A stretch of DNA of 7,859 bases from Oscillibacter sp. CAG:241 (GCA_000435975.1 FR884099.1:1-7859), one strand, 5' to 3'; numbered from the stretch's first letter, positions 1-6,083 are shown. The notes: a model not told the origin generated them from the letters alone. Numbers and translations: made by a program.

Positions 1-227
1 GCGACGCTCTTTCCGGGCTCATGGCCCCACTCTGACGCTGAAAATCCGAAAAAGTCAGTGTTTGCAAGGGTTTCTACCGACGTCATACCGGCCCCAATCC
101 CCATTTTACCCCGATTTCAGGCCAATTTGCGGTTAAAGCTGATAGAAGAATACAGTAGCTATTTCCGCAAAAGTGTGGTAGTTGTTTGTGTTGCAAAAAG
201 AAAATGAATCCAAAGGAAGTGAAATAC
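1..227. other. Window edge and leader of the recombinase genes; no supported gene
   Basis: I see no convincing gene here. One + frame (bases 3-35) ends in a TGA at 33-35 and could be the last residues (DALSGLMAPL) of a gene entering from the left. Another + frame stays open from base 1 to a TGA at 205-207, but its composition is not protein-like and it has no visible start. The stretch around 172-193 (GTGTGGTA followed by GTTTGTGTTG) loosely resembles the TGTGGTCA pair found at 5873-5892, so this leader may hold recombinase arm sites. No good consensus promoter is visible ahead of the first recombinase; TTGCGG near 127 with a weak -10 is the best candidate and is not called. Confidence 0.3.
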
Positions 228-1430
228 ATGGCAAAACGAAGACCGGCCGGCGACGGCATGGTGCGCAAGCGGGAAGATGGACGATGGGAAGGGCGTATCG
301 TCATCGGCCACAAGGAAAATGGCGAACCGTTGTTCCACCATGTCTACGCCAAGACGCAAAAGACGTTGCTGGACAAGCTCCACCAGAACATTGAGTGCTA
401 CCGGGATGTGGAGCTGACCGAGGACAGTCGCATGACGCTGGGCCAGTGGCTGAACCGCTGGCTCACAGAGTACAAGGCGGGTACGGTGCGGCCCGGTACG
501 CTCAAAAGCTATCGCTGCTATATCGAATACTACATCAAACCACAGTTGGGCGATAAACAAATCTCCCTTATCTCTCAGCAGGACATCCAGCGAATGTACC
601 GCCGTCTGAAAACGGAGGGGCGCATCCACGAGCATCCCGAGATGGATCATCAGCTCTCGGACTCCATGGTGCGCCACATCCATACCACCCTCCACGCCGC
701 GCTGAAGGACGCGGTGCAGGCGCATGTCATTCCCAGAAATCCCACCGAAGGTACAACGGCGCCCAAACCCAACTACAAGCCCAAACGCATCCTGACCGGC
801 GAGGAGCTGGATGCCTTCCGCGCGGTGGTGGAGCGGGACGAGGTGTGGCGGGACTTCTTCCAAACGGAGCTGATGACCGGCCTGCGCCGCGGTGAGATCT
901 GCGGTCTGCAATGGAACGACTTCGACGAGGACACCGGGACGCTGAAGGTGTGCCGCACCCTCCACAGCCAGCGGAAGGGCGAGTACACCGTTGGTGAGAC
1001 AAAGACCAATCAGGGTATGCGCACCATCATTCTGCCGCACAGCGTGACTAAAATCCTGCGGCGGCGCAAAGTGGATGCCATCAGCCAATGGATCTTCCCA
1101 GACCCCGTGAAGCCGGAAAATCCCGTCGATCCCAACGCAGCATATCGCCACATGAAAACGCTCCTTCAGCGGGCGGGGCTGCCCAGCATCCGCTTTCATG
1201 ATCTGCGCCACACCTTCGCCACCCACGCCCTCACCAGTGGCGTGGATGCCAAAACCCTGTCCGGCATCCTGGGCCACACCAATGCCTCCTTCACACTGGA
1301 CACCTACACACATGTCACATCGGATATGCAGAAGACAGCCTCTGGCATTGTGGGCGGATTCATGGAGGACATCTTCGGAAAGGAGTTGAAACCGTGGCAA
1401 GAAAGCGAAAAGCCGGAGACGGAACCGTAA
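228..1430 (+). CDS. Tyrosine recombinase (phage-type integrase), first of a tandem pair
   Basis: A 400-residue site-specific recombinase that would cut and rejoin DNA through a 3'-phosphotyrosine to integrate or excise a mobile element. In order: a basic arm-binding, AP2-like N-terminal module (about 2-50, with DGRWEGRIVIG), a helical core-binding domain (about 68-170), and a catalytic domain (about 185-375). All expected catalytic residues are visible: Arg220 in TGLRRGE, Lys259 in the beta-hairpin, His324 and Arg327 in HDLRHTF, His350 in LGH, and the nucleophile Tyr360 in DTYTH. The length is usual for the family. I chose ATG 228 because AAGGAAG at 213-219 sits 8 nt upstream; the same frame is open back to a TTG at 186, but that start has no such site. 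The gene overlaps the next recombinase by 37 nt, so the two are co-transcribed and probably translationally coupled. It appears intact; the target site cannot be read from the protein. Confidence 0.95.
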   Translation: MAKRRPAGDGMVRKREDGRWEGRIVIGHKENGEPLFHHVYAKTQKTLLDKLHQNIECYRDVELTEDSRMTLGQWLNRWLTEYKAGTVRPGTLKSYRCYIEYYIKPQLGDKQISLISQQDIQRMYRRLKTEGRIHEHPEMDHQLSDSMVRHIHTTLHAALKDAVQAHVIPRNPTEGTTAPKPNYKPKRILTGEELDAFRAVVERDEVWRDFFQTELMTGLRRGEICGLQWNDFDEDTGTLKVCRTLHSQRKGEYTVGETKTNQGMRTIILPHSVTKILRRRKVDAISQWIFPDPVKPENPVDPNAAYRHMKTLLQRAGLPSIRFHDLRHTFATHALTSGVDAKTLSGILGHTNASFTLDTYTHVTSDMQKTASGIVGGFMEDIFGKELKPWQESEKPETEP

Positions 1431-2896
1431 GGCAGCGCAAGGACGGTCGCTGGGAAGGGCGCATCGTCATCGGTTACGATGATAACGGATATCCCAAAAC
1501 GAAAAATGTCCTCGCTAAAACCAAGAAGGAGTGCGTTGAAAAACTCCAGAAGCTCAAGGAGGAGTGCGGGGGACTGAAGCCTGGAAAGGTTCGCCCTGAG
1601 ATGCCCTTCGGGGACTGGCTGACATACTGGTACGAGAATCACTCCAGGCCTAAGATCCGCCCAACTACGCAGGAAACCTATGAAAGCCGTATCCGCCTGC
1701 ATATCATTCCGGAGATCGGGGACATCCCGCTGAACAAGCTGACGCAGAATGACCTGCAGCAGTTCTATGGCCGACTCAAGAAAAGTGGCCGGAAGCGGTT
1801 TACCGACAAGTACGGCGAAGGGCTGTCCGACCGAATGGTGCGTATGTGCCACGCCACCTGCCGCTCCGCACTGGAGAAGGCGGTGCAAGATGGACTGATC
1901 CGTGTGAACCCAGCCATCGGCTGTAAGCTGCCGCCGAAGAAGGCGAGGGAGATGCAGGTGCTGACGCGGGAGGAGCTGCAGCGGTTCCTTATCCAAGCGA
2001 AGTTCGAGGGCTACTATGAAGTGTTCCTTCTGGACTTAGCCACCGGCCTGCGCCGGGGTGAGCTCATGGCGCTGCAATGGGATGACTTGAACTTCAAAAC
2101 TGGCGTGCTGAATGTGAACAAGCAGGTCTACGATGTGCGCGGTCAGCTTCAAATCAGCACGCCCAAGACAAAGAACTCCGTCCGCAAGATTGTCCTGCCG
2201 CCTGCGGTGGCGGCGGTGCTGCGGGAGTACAAAAAGACGGTGGATTCCCGCTGGATGTTCCCCTCTCCGGTGAAGGAGGACTGTCCCATCACACCCGGCG
2301 TGGTACGCCGCAGACTGCAGCTCATCTTAGAACACGCAGGCTGTAAGCATGTGAGGTTCCACGACCTTCGCCATACTTTTGCAACGCTGGCGCTGGAAAA
2401 CGGTATGGATGTGAAAACGCTCTCTGCCATGCTGGGCCATGTGTCGGCGGCCACCACGCTGGATATCTACACCCACATCACCGACGATATGCGGCTCACA
2501 GCTGCCGCCAACATCGACCGCTGTATCGGCAAGGCAGCACCGCAGGATGACACTTCAGAGCCGGGCAGGAAAACTGCCCCGGCCACAACGGAAAAGCCGA
2601 GAATGACCGACTTCAAGCCCTATGTAGGCCGCAAGCGCAAGTCCGGCACCGGCTGCGTCACCGAGATCAACGACCATCTCTTCGAGGGCCGCTATTCTCC
2701 CAAATGGCCCGACGGCAAAAAGCACGCCCGCAATGTCTACGCACACACCCGCGAGGAGTGCGAGGAGAAACTGAAAGTACTGATTGTGGAGATGAAAGCG
2801 GAGATTGCGGAGGCGCAGCGACTGATGGAGTTGGGCGAGGGCGATGGGCGACCGCTGGAGGAGAAGAAGGGAAAGCGGGGAAAGAAGGGAGAATAA
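1394..2896 (+). CDS. Tyrosine recombinase with an extra C-terminal arm-type domain
   Basis: A 500-residue recombinase, paralogous to the preceding gene: the first 30 residues share the AGDGxVRxRxDGRWEGRIVIG pattern, and the domain order is the same. The N-terminal arm-binding module is at about 2-55, the core-binding domain at 70-175 and the catalytic domain at 185-375. Catalytic residues are Arg220, Lys258, His323, Arg326, His349 and Tyr359. After the nucleophile there is a linker (about 375-410) rich in Pro, Thr and Lys. Then comes a second copy of the arm module (412-465: GRKRKSGTG, FEGRYSP, then a TREECEEKL helix matching TKKECVEKL at 43-51), an acidic helix and a Lys/Gly-rich tail. It starts at GTG 1394, which lies inside the upstream gene; GGAAAGGAG at 1377-1385 is 8 nt before it. 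The usual family length is about 380-420, so the C-terminal 90 residues are additional. It likely works with the upstream recombinase on the same att sites. Confidence 0.93.
   Translation: MARKRKAGDGTVRQRKDGRWEGRIVIGYDDNGYPKTKNVLAKTKKECVEKLQKLKEECGGLKPGKVRPEMPFGDWLTYWYENHSRPKIRPTTQETYESRIRLHIIPEIGDIPLNKLTQNDLQQFYGRLKKSGRKRFTDKYGEGLSDRMVRMCHATCRSALEKAVQDGLIRVNPAIGCKLPPKKAREMQVLTREELQRFLIQAKFEGYYEVFLLDLATGLRRGELMALQWDDLNFKTGVLNVNKQVYDVRGQLQISTPKTKNSVRKIVLPPAVAAVLREYKKTVDSRWMFPSPVKEDCPITPGVVRRRLQLILEHAGCKHVRFHDLRHTFATLALENGMDVKTLSAMLGHVSAATTLDIYTHITDDMRLTAAANIDRCIGKAAPQDDTSEPGRKTAPATTEKPRMTDFKPYVGRKRKSGTGCVTEINDHLFEGRYSPKWPDGKKHARNVYAHTREECEEKLKVLIVEMKAEIAEAQRLMELGEGDGRPLEEKKGKRGKKGE
2627..2788 (+). 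repeat. Duplicated arm-module segment in the second recombinase
   Basis: This coding stretch (residues about 412-465) repeats the N-terminal module of the same protein (residues about 3-55) at the amino-acid level. Shared features are the basic RKRK(A/S)GxG start, an FEGR/WEGR strand, a DG/NG turn, a Lys-rich strand ending in NV, and a final helix with EC.EKL. It looks like an internal domain duplication rather than read-through of a neighbour, because the frame and codon style are continuous with the rest of the gene. Confidence 0.7.
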
Positions 2897-2899
2897 GGT

Positions 2900-2935
2900 G
2901 CCGCCCTAAGTGCCTTGCTCGGTACTTAGGGCGGC
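2900..2935. terminator. Bidirectional hairpin between convergent genes
   Basis: A 15-bp stem (2900-2914 with 2921-2935, one G-T wobble, 6-nt loop) lies 4 bases after the recombinase stop codon and about 40 bases past the end of the convergent - strand gene. The tail is only mildly T-rich on each side (ATTTGTG on +, ACCTTATTC on -), so termination may be partial. Its place between converging genes supports a shared terminator. Confidence 0.7.
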
Positions 2936-2972
2936 ATTTGTGACTTATAGGATGAGGAATATGAGGAGTGAT

Positions 2973-3527
2973 TCAGTGGTTTATTTTTTCGGCCAGCTGG
3001 TTCTGCAAATAAGGACGGATTGATGCAACAATAATAGCCCGAATCTTTTTTTGTTGCCCGAAGGTGATAGACGATTTATCTCGCTTATTAAACATTTTTA
3101 CAATGAACTCATAGTCATCCAATCCGTCGTAATCATTGTATTCACAATCAAATGCACCATCTTCAAATAGCTTTTTAAGGAGTTTCCGGGAAAAGAACTC
3201 TGGCGAAAGCGAAATGAATTGGTTGTTTTCAACTGCGTGATATAGCTTGAACATTTTTTCACGAACAGATGCCTCATCATTCAAATCATCTCGACCAAAT
3301 TTCTTAATACAAGAACTACCGATAGGGAATAGAGTGCTTCCGGTTATGATATTTTTGATAGTGAACAAATAGAATAGATGTTCCTTGCCACAGATGCAAG
3401 ATTCACTAAGAGTACTATCCTCTTCACAGTCAATAATTTCCCATTCTACTACCGCAGTATCCCAGTCATTGCCGTGCGATAATTCAATTACAGTTTTTAT
3501 AAGTCGCTCCATATAGATACGAGCCAT
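2973..3527 (-). CDS. Uncharacterised protein with a zinc-finger-like CxCG...C motif
   Basis: A 184-residue protein of unknown function and the last gene of the - strand group. The clearest feature is residues 44-78: Cys44-x-Cys46-Gly, a strand, a turn with TGSTLFPIG, then Cys73 in GSSCIKKF. This spacing, with IGxxCIxKF closing the motif, resembles treble-clef-like metal-binding motifs in small phage and mobile-element proteins of unknown role. Only three cysteines are in obvious position, and a fourth ligand is not evident (Cys34 or His50 are possible). The middle (about 85-145) is acidic and helical, and the C-terminus carries a TFGQQKKIRAI segment. There is no signal peptide or membrane segment, so it should be cytoplasmic. 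The ATG at 3527 is preceded by AAGGTGG 10 nt upstream; a second ATG at 3512 has no such site. The 44-bp gap from the upstream protease gene suggests one transcript. Function cannot be assigned. Confidence 0.75.
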   Translation of the reverse strand: MARIYMERLIKTVIELSHGNDWDTAVVEWEIIDCEEDSTLSESCICGKEHLFYLFTIKNIITGSTLFPIGSSCIKKFGRDDLNDEASVREKMFKLYHAVENNQFISLSPEFFSRKLLKKLFEDGAFDCEYNDYDGLDDYEFIVKMFNKRDKSSITFGQQKKIRAIIVASIRPYLQNQLAEKINH

Positions 3528-3571
3528 AAATAATACACCACCTTCCCCTATATCCCTATATTTGAATGTAA

Positions 3572-4723
3572 TTATTTGCTCCTCTTAATTTGGATTGCAT
3601 TAAAGTCGATTATCTTTGAGACAGCTAATGTGCCAACGGGAAGGTCAAGCAAATATTCGACCTCTTCAGGGCTGATACTTAGTTTATACTCATTGGATAA
3701 TTCATCCATAAACTCTTTAGCTGTAAAAACATTTTCCTGAAGTAACATCATAACAGATGCCTTCAACAACGCCGGCGCAGCTGTAATGAGTACATCATCC
3801 AGGGGCTCTTCTTTCCTTTGACCGCGTCTTTGCATGATTCGAATCAAGGTTTGATATTCTTCTTTGGTGATTATATTCAACTTTTCTGCTCGTCGAATCA
3901 TTGCGGCAATAGATACTTTCCATTTTTTCTTGAGCTGTTTGTAATAGGCGATTGTCTGTGGACCAGCTTCGGCATCCTTTTTAAAAGTATCTTCCGGAAG
4001 CAAAAAAGCTGCAGCAAAGTCATTTGCTTCCCGCTCCCTGCGTTTAAATTCTTCTTTGGTGAGTTCTTCGATATCTTCGCTCCATTCATGTAAGCAAATG
4101 TGTCCAAGCTCATGAGCAATATCAAAGTGAATTCGGGCAGCAGAAGTTTTATTGTTGGAGTATGCAATAAGATAAGTTGGCGCATCAGATGATCCTACGA
4201 ACTGGCTAAATGCATCAACATCATCCGTGCTTGTAGAAAAAGAAGTAACTAAAATACCGTGTTGTTCAACAACTGATATAATGTTGTCAATTGGGTCATG
4301 ACCAAGATCCCATGCCTCCCTTAGTGCATAGGCAGCCTCTTCTGGCGTAATACCTTCCGGAAGATTAAGTGGCTCATACGTTGGGAAGGAAATGTAATCT
4401 TGTAATAAGGAGTATACCTGAGAGAGAAAATCCATTTTTACAATCTGTTCGCTGCGGTATTTCTTGTTAGTTGTAAGAAGTGAGCGAAAATAAACCGTAC
4501 CTTCCGAATGAGATGCAGGAGTTTCATAAAAAAATTTAATAGGAAAATTCAGCGCATGCGATAAACGTTCAACAAGGCTTTTATCGGTCGGTTGACTTTT
4601 TGAAATTTCGTACATTGACAATGTCTGACGCTGGCAACCGACTTGCTCGGCTAATTCGGCAACGGTTAGACCTCTATATATACGTGCTTTTTTCAAGCGT
4701 TCACCATTAAACTGGGTTTTCAT
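3572..4723 (-). CDS. XRE-family repressor fused to an ImmA/IrrE (COG2856) metalloprotease
   Basis: A 383-residue fusion. Residues about 6-62 form an XRE/Cro-type helix-turn-helix (GLTVAELAEQVGCQRQTLSMYE). A linker region (about 75-170) follows, then a zinc peptidase domain with HELGH at 204-208 and the downstream Glu232-Ala-Asn-Asp-Phe...LLPED block typical of the family; Glu232 is the likely third zinc ligand. The C-terminal 130 residues are helical. Family members cleave transcriptional repressors: ImmA cleaves ImmR in ICEBs1 and IrrE cleaves DdrO in Deinococcus. Fused forms are common in phages, integrative elements and predicted toxin-antitoxin loci. Here the DNA-binding and protease parts sit in one chain, so it could bind its own control region and cleave itself or a partner. 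ATG 4723 has AGGAG 8 nt upstream. A perfect TATAAT lies just ahead of it, so it may be transcribed both with the upstream gene and alone. The gene is AT-richer than the recombinases and metK. Which protein it cleaves is unknown. Confidence 0.92.
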   Translation of the reverse strand: MKTQFNGERLKKARIYRGLTVAELAEQVGCQRQTLSMYEISKSQPTDKSLVERLSHALNFPIKFFYETPASHSEGTVYFRSLLTTNKKYRSEQIVKMDFLSQVYSLLQDYISFPTYEPLNLPEGITPEEAAYALREAWDLGHDPIDNIISVVEQHGILVTSFSTSTDDVDAFSQFVGSSDAPTYLIAYSNNKTSAARIHFDIAHELGHICLHEWSEDIEELTKEEFKRREREANDFAAAFLLPEDTFKKDAEAGPQTIAYYKQLKKKWKVSIAAMIRRAEKLNIITKEEYQTLIRIMQRRGQRKEEPLDDVLITAAPALLKASVMMLLQENVFTAKEFMDELSNEYKLSISPEEVEYLLDLPVGTLAVSKIIDFNAIQIKRSK

Positions 4724-4745
4724 ATGGAGCGCTCCTCTTCAAATG

Positions 4746-4773
4746 ATTATAAATTAAATTGCCCTTTAGGAAA
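4746..4773 (-). promoter_or_regulatory. Possible internal promoter for the XRE/metalloprotease gene
   Basis: On the - strand a perfect TATAAT (plus coordinates 4746-4751) stands about 22 bases before the ATG, in very AT-rich DNA. The best -35 (TTTCCT, 16-nt spacing) matches TTGACA at only three positions. The -10 is strong, the -35 is poor, so use may depend on a regulator. The neighbouring 17-bp hairpin at 4783-4819 lies immediately upstream. Confidence 0.4.
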
Positions 4774-4782
4774 TTTAGGAAG

Positions 4783-4819
4783 CCATATAAGGATCGTCAA
4801 TCTGACGATCCTTATATGG
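4783..4819. repeat. Perfect 17-bp inverted repeat between the two cassette genes
   Basis: CCATATAAGGATCGTCA, a 3-base loop, and its exact reverse complement. It lies 8 bases after the stop of the 254-aa gene and about 60 bases before the ATG of the XRE/metalloprotease gene. Neither side has a T-tract, so it is not a standard terminator. It could be an operator for the adjacent XRE protein, an RNA-processing or stability hairpin, or an attenuator that lowers expression of the second gene. Confidence 0.75.
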
Positions 4820-4827
4820 TTAGCCCA

Positions 4828-5592
4828 TTAGCTCTCTTCTTGAGCGGATACTTCGGTATTTTTCCTTTGAGGCTTGTCTTTTTTACGAGCCATGGCTTTT
4901 GCGGTGAGGGAAAGCCCGCGGCTCGGCTGGTTTTCAGGTGCGGTAGGATTGGAGATTCTTTCGACGATAATACTTTCGTCTGCTCTGATATATTTTGACC
5001 AGTCTTGTTCACTTCCTTGCGCAATATCCAGAGACGGTGTAACCATGACTGCGCGAATATGAGTTAGTTGATATCCTACCGTATCAAACAACACCAGGAC
5101 ATGGTGGCTGACAATATCAGTGTCGCTACCTAAATCAAGTAGTAAAGCCTGAACTAACTCTGCAAGCCTATCCTTGTCAGAGAACTCGCAAGGAATAAAG
5201 CTAAGTTGTTGTTGATCCGCCAAAAGATCCTTATTGAATTGCTGGGTCAATATGTCAATGTAATGCATTCGTTTACGTTGATGCTGGCGTTTTCGCAGTT
5301 CCGCAAACCGCTTCTCACGCATGAAGGTGAAAATGCATTGACTGGACTTTTCATAAATCACCAGCATTTCCCACGGGCCACGGTGTGCTCTTGCGATTGT
5401 GCAATCCTCTGTGTCCAAGCCCCTTATGACATTTGTATTTAGCAGATCCCAAATACGAGAGGGAACACTGTTTTGTGTTTGAAGATCGTTGCGCTGGATG
5501 TCAGCTTGAATGTCATCTCCAACGGCATCTTCTACGCAGCGAACAATTTTGGCAATCAAACTGGGAGGGAAGGAAGCTGGATTCATGTGCAT
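4828..5592 (-). CDS. Uncharacterised 254-aa protein, first gene of the - strand cassette
   Basis: A 254-residue soluble protein with no signal peptide or membrane segment. N-terminal residues 8-60 are helical, the region 65-105 has the pattern WEMLVIYEKSSQCIFTFMRE followed by very basic helices (RFAELRKRQHQRKRMH), and 145-190 is hydrophobic/beta-like (HHVLVLFDTVGYQLTHIRAVMV). A low-complexity basic and acidic tail (about 230-254) is likely disordered. I do not recognise a catalytic motif. Its size and its place next to an XRE/ImmA-type protein recall the uncharacterised DUF5986-type proteins, from memory and unverified. ATG 5592 is preferred over the in-frame ATG at 5586 because AAGGAGG is 6 nt upstream of the first. 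It is driven by a consensus promoter and precedes the metalloprotease gene on the same strand, so a partner or substrate of that protein is plausible but not shown. Confidence 0.8.
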   Translation of the reverse strand: MHMNPASFPPSLIAKIVRCVEDAVGDDIQADIQRNDLQTQNSVPSRIWDLLNTNVIRGLDTEDCTIARAHRGPWEMLVIYEKSSQCIFTFMREKRFAELRKRQHQRKRMHYIDILTQQFNKDLLADQQQLSFIPCEFSDKDRLAELVQALLLDLGSDTDIVSHHVLVLFDTVGYQLTHIRAVMVTPSLDIAQGSEQDWSKYIRADESIIVERISNPTAPENQPSRGLSLTAKAMARKKDKPQRKNTEVSAQEES

Positions 5593-5620
5593 GTTGCACC
5601 TCCTTAAAGTTCATGACATA

Positions 5621-5649
5621 ATTATAGGCGTTTAGCTGCAAAATGTCAA
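5621..5649 (-). promoter_or_regulatory. Consensus SigA-type promoter of the cassette
   Basis: On the - strand, TTGACA (plus coordinates 5644-5649), a 17-base spacer and TATAAT (5621-5626): both hexamers match the consensus perfectly. Transcription should start near 5614, giving a leader of about 22 bases that ends in AAGGAGG. Such a strong promoter on a regulatory or accessory gene suggests high expression, or control by a bound repressor. Small palindromes (ATAATTAT over the -10, TCATGA just downstream) are possible operator parts. Confidence 0.85.
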
Positions 5650-5696
5650 GATGTGAGACTGGGAATTTTTTCATCCCTTGCGCCGCAATAGACAAA

Positions 5697-5739
5697 GAAT
5701 AAGAAAATCCCTCTGAAATCATTGATTTCAGAGGGATTT
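5697..5739 (-). terminator. Intrinsic terminator of tRNA-Pro
   Basis: Directly after the tRNA CCA end, the - strand forms a long perfect hairpin (AAATCCCTCTGAAAT paired with its complement in 5704-5740) followed by TTTTCTTATTC. The stem begins at the last base of the CCA. It is a strong rho-independent terminator for the tRNA and may also protect the oppositely placed cassette promoter at 5621-5649 from read-through. Confidence 0.88.
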
Positions 5740-5815
5740 TGGTCCGAGTAGTGCGGCTCGAACGCACGGTCTCCTGGTCCCAAACCAGGCGCGATACCAA
5801 CTTCGCTATACCCGG
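5740..5815 (-). tRNA. tRNA-Pro (anticodon UGG), CCA encoded
   Basis: A complete 76-nt cloverleaf reads on the - strand. The acceptor stem is CCGGGTA/TACTCGG (one G-U). The D stem is GCGA/TCGC with AGTTGGTA in the loop. The anticodon stem is CCTGG/CCAGG around TTTGGGA, giving anticodon UGG (proline). The T stem is GTGCG/CGCAC with TTCGAGC. The discriminator is A, followed by an encoded CCA at 5740-5742. It has its own promoter upstream and a terminator downstream. The 5' 38 nt and the promoter are duplicated at 6001-6112, which suggests that this gene was, or is, the integration target of a mobile element. Confidence 0.95.
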
Positions 5816-5888
5816 ATATTCAATTTCTGCCATTATACCACGGCGAGAGGGAAAATCAAAGATTTTTCTGTCTGTGGTCATTTATGTG
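5778..5888. repeat. Direct repeat copy A: 5' half of tRNA-Pro plus its promoter
   Basis: This stretch matches 6001-6112 over about 111 bases with a dozen or so differences and one indel. It runs from the 3' edge of the anticodon loop, through the 5' half of the tRNA and the promoter, to TTTATGTG. Similarity stops sharply at both ends. The copies are 223 bases apart. This copy is part of the intact tRNA gene. Confidence 0.9.
5832..5859 (-). promoter_or_regulatory. Promoter of intact tRNA-Pro
   Basis: On the - strand TATAAT (plus 5832-5837) lies 16 bases after TTGATT (5854-5859), or 17 after TTTGAT. The expected start is a few bases before the mature tRNA 5' end at 5815. The -35 is weaker than in the upstream copy. 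Confidence 0.7.
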
Positions 5889-5892
5889 GTCA
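5873..5892 (+). repeat. TGTGGTCA pair, possible recombinase arm sites
   Basis: TGTGGTCA occurs at 5873-5880 and again at 5885-5892, start to start 12 bases. Short, regularly spaced direct repeats near an att core are the usual form of tyrosine-recombinase arm sites. In copy B only degenerate versions remain (TGCGGTCA, then ATGTGCAC), so the second repeat is specific to the DNA between the copies. Confidence 0.45.
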
Positions 5893-5931
5893 AAGCCGAT
5901 TTTATGCTATTTTCGGCAATCGGGGAAAGTC

Positions 5932-5962
5932 CCGCAAACGCAGGCGTCACAAGGCTTTGCGG
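5932..5962 (+). repeat. Hairpin between the tRNA repeat copies
   Basis: CCGCAAACGC at 5932-5941 and GCTTTGCGG at 5954-5962 form an imperfect stem (7 bp certain). On the + strand it is followed by CGTTTTTCC, so it could act as a + strand terminator; otherwise it is part of the element-end DNA. The rest of 5893-6000 holds no open reading frame I would support. Confidence 0.45.
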
Positions 5963-6000
5963 CGTTTTTCCTTACCCTGTCCCGGATACCGCCACGGCAC

Positions 6001-6038
6001 TCCCAAACCAGGCGCGATACCAGCTTCGCTATACCCGG
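6001..6038 (-). pseudogene. Truncated tRNA-Pro: 5' 38 nt only
   Basis: This reproduces nucleotides 1-38 of the tRNA-Pro at 5740-5815 with one change (T to C in the D loop), then stops exactly at the end of the anticodon loop. The anticodon 3' strand, variable loop, T arm and acceptor 3' strand are missing. It keeps a functional-looking promoter (6055-6083), so the half tRNA may still be transcribed, reading on into the intact copy. Confidence 0.88.
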
Positions 6039-6054
6039 ATATTCAGCTTCTGTC

Positions 6055-6083
6055 ATTATACCACGGCGAGGGGAGAAAAGCAA
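6055..6083 (-). promoter_or_regulatory. Promoter retained by the truncated tRNA copy
   Basis: TTGCTT (plus 6078-6083), a 17-base spacer and TATAAT (6055-6060) on the - strand, ending 16 bases before the tRNA 5' end. Spacing is better than in copy A, and nothing suggests that it is inactive. Confidence 0.65.

Noticed and set aside
1..185. Left element end carrying a tRNA-Pro 3' fragment
   Set aside because: I looked for the anticodon core and the tRNA 3' half in this stretch and found neither, so the left boundary is not in view or uses another site.
159..1400. Long - strand open frame of 413 codons
   Set aside because: It lies wholly antisense to the first recombinase, which has a ribosome binding site and all catalytic residues; the antisense frame has no recognisable motif and is a shadow of GC-rich codon use.
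5678..5688. TTGCGCCGCAA palindrome upstream of the cassette promoter
   Set aside because: It is an isolated 11-base palindrome with no second copy in the control regions; I cannot support it as an operator.
5981..6000. CCCGGATACC...CCACGGC, resembling a shrunken third copy of the tRNA upstream region
   Set aside because: Only two short blocks match (CCCGGATA and CCACGGC) at the wrong spacing; too short to separate from chance.
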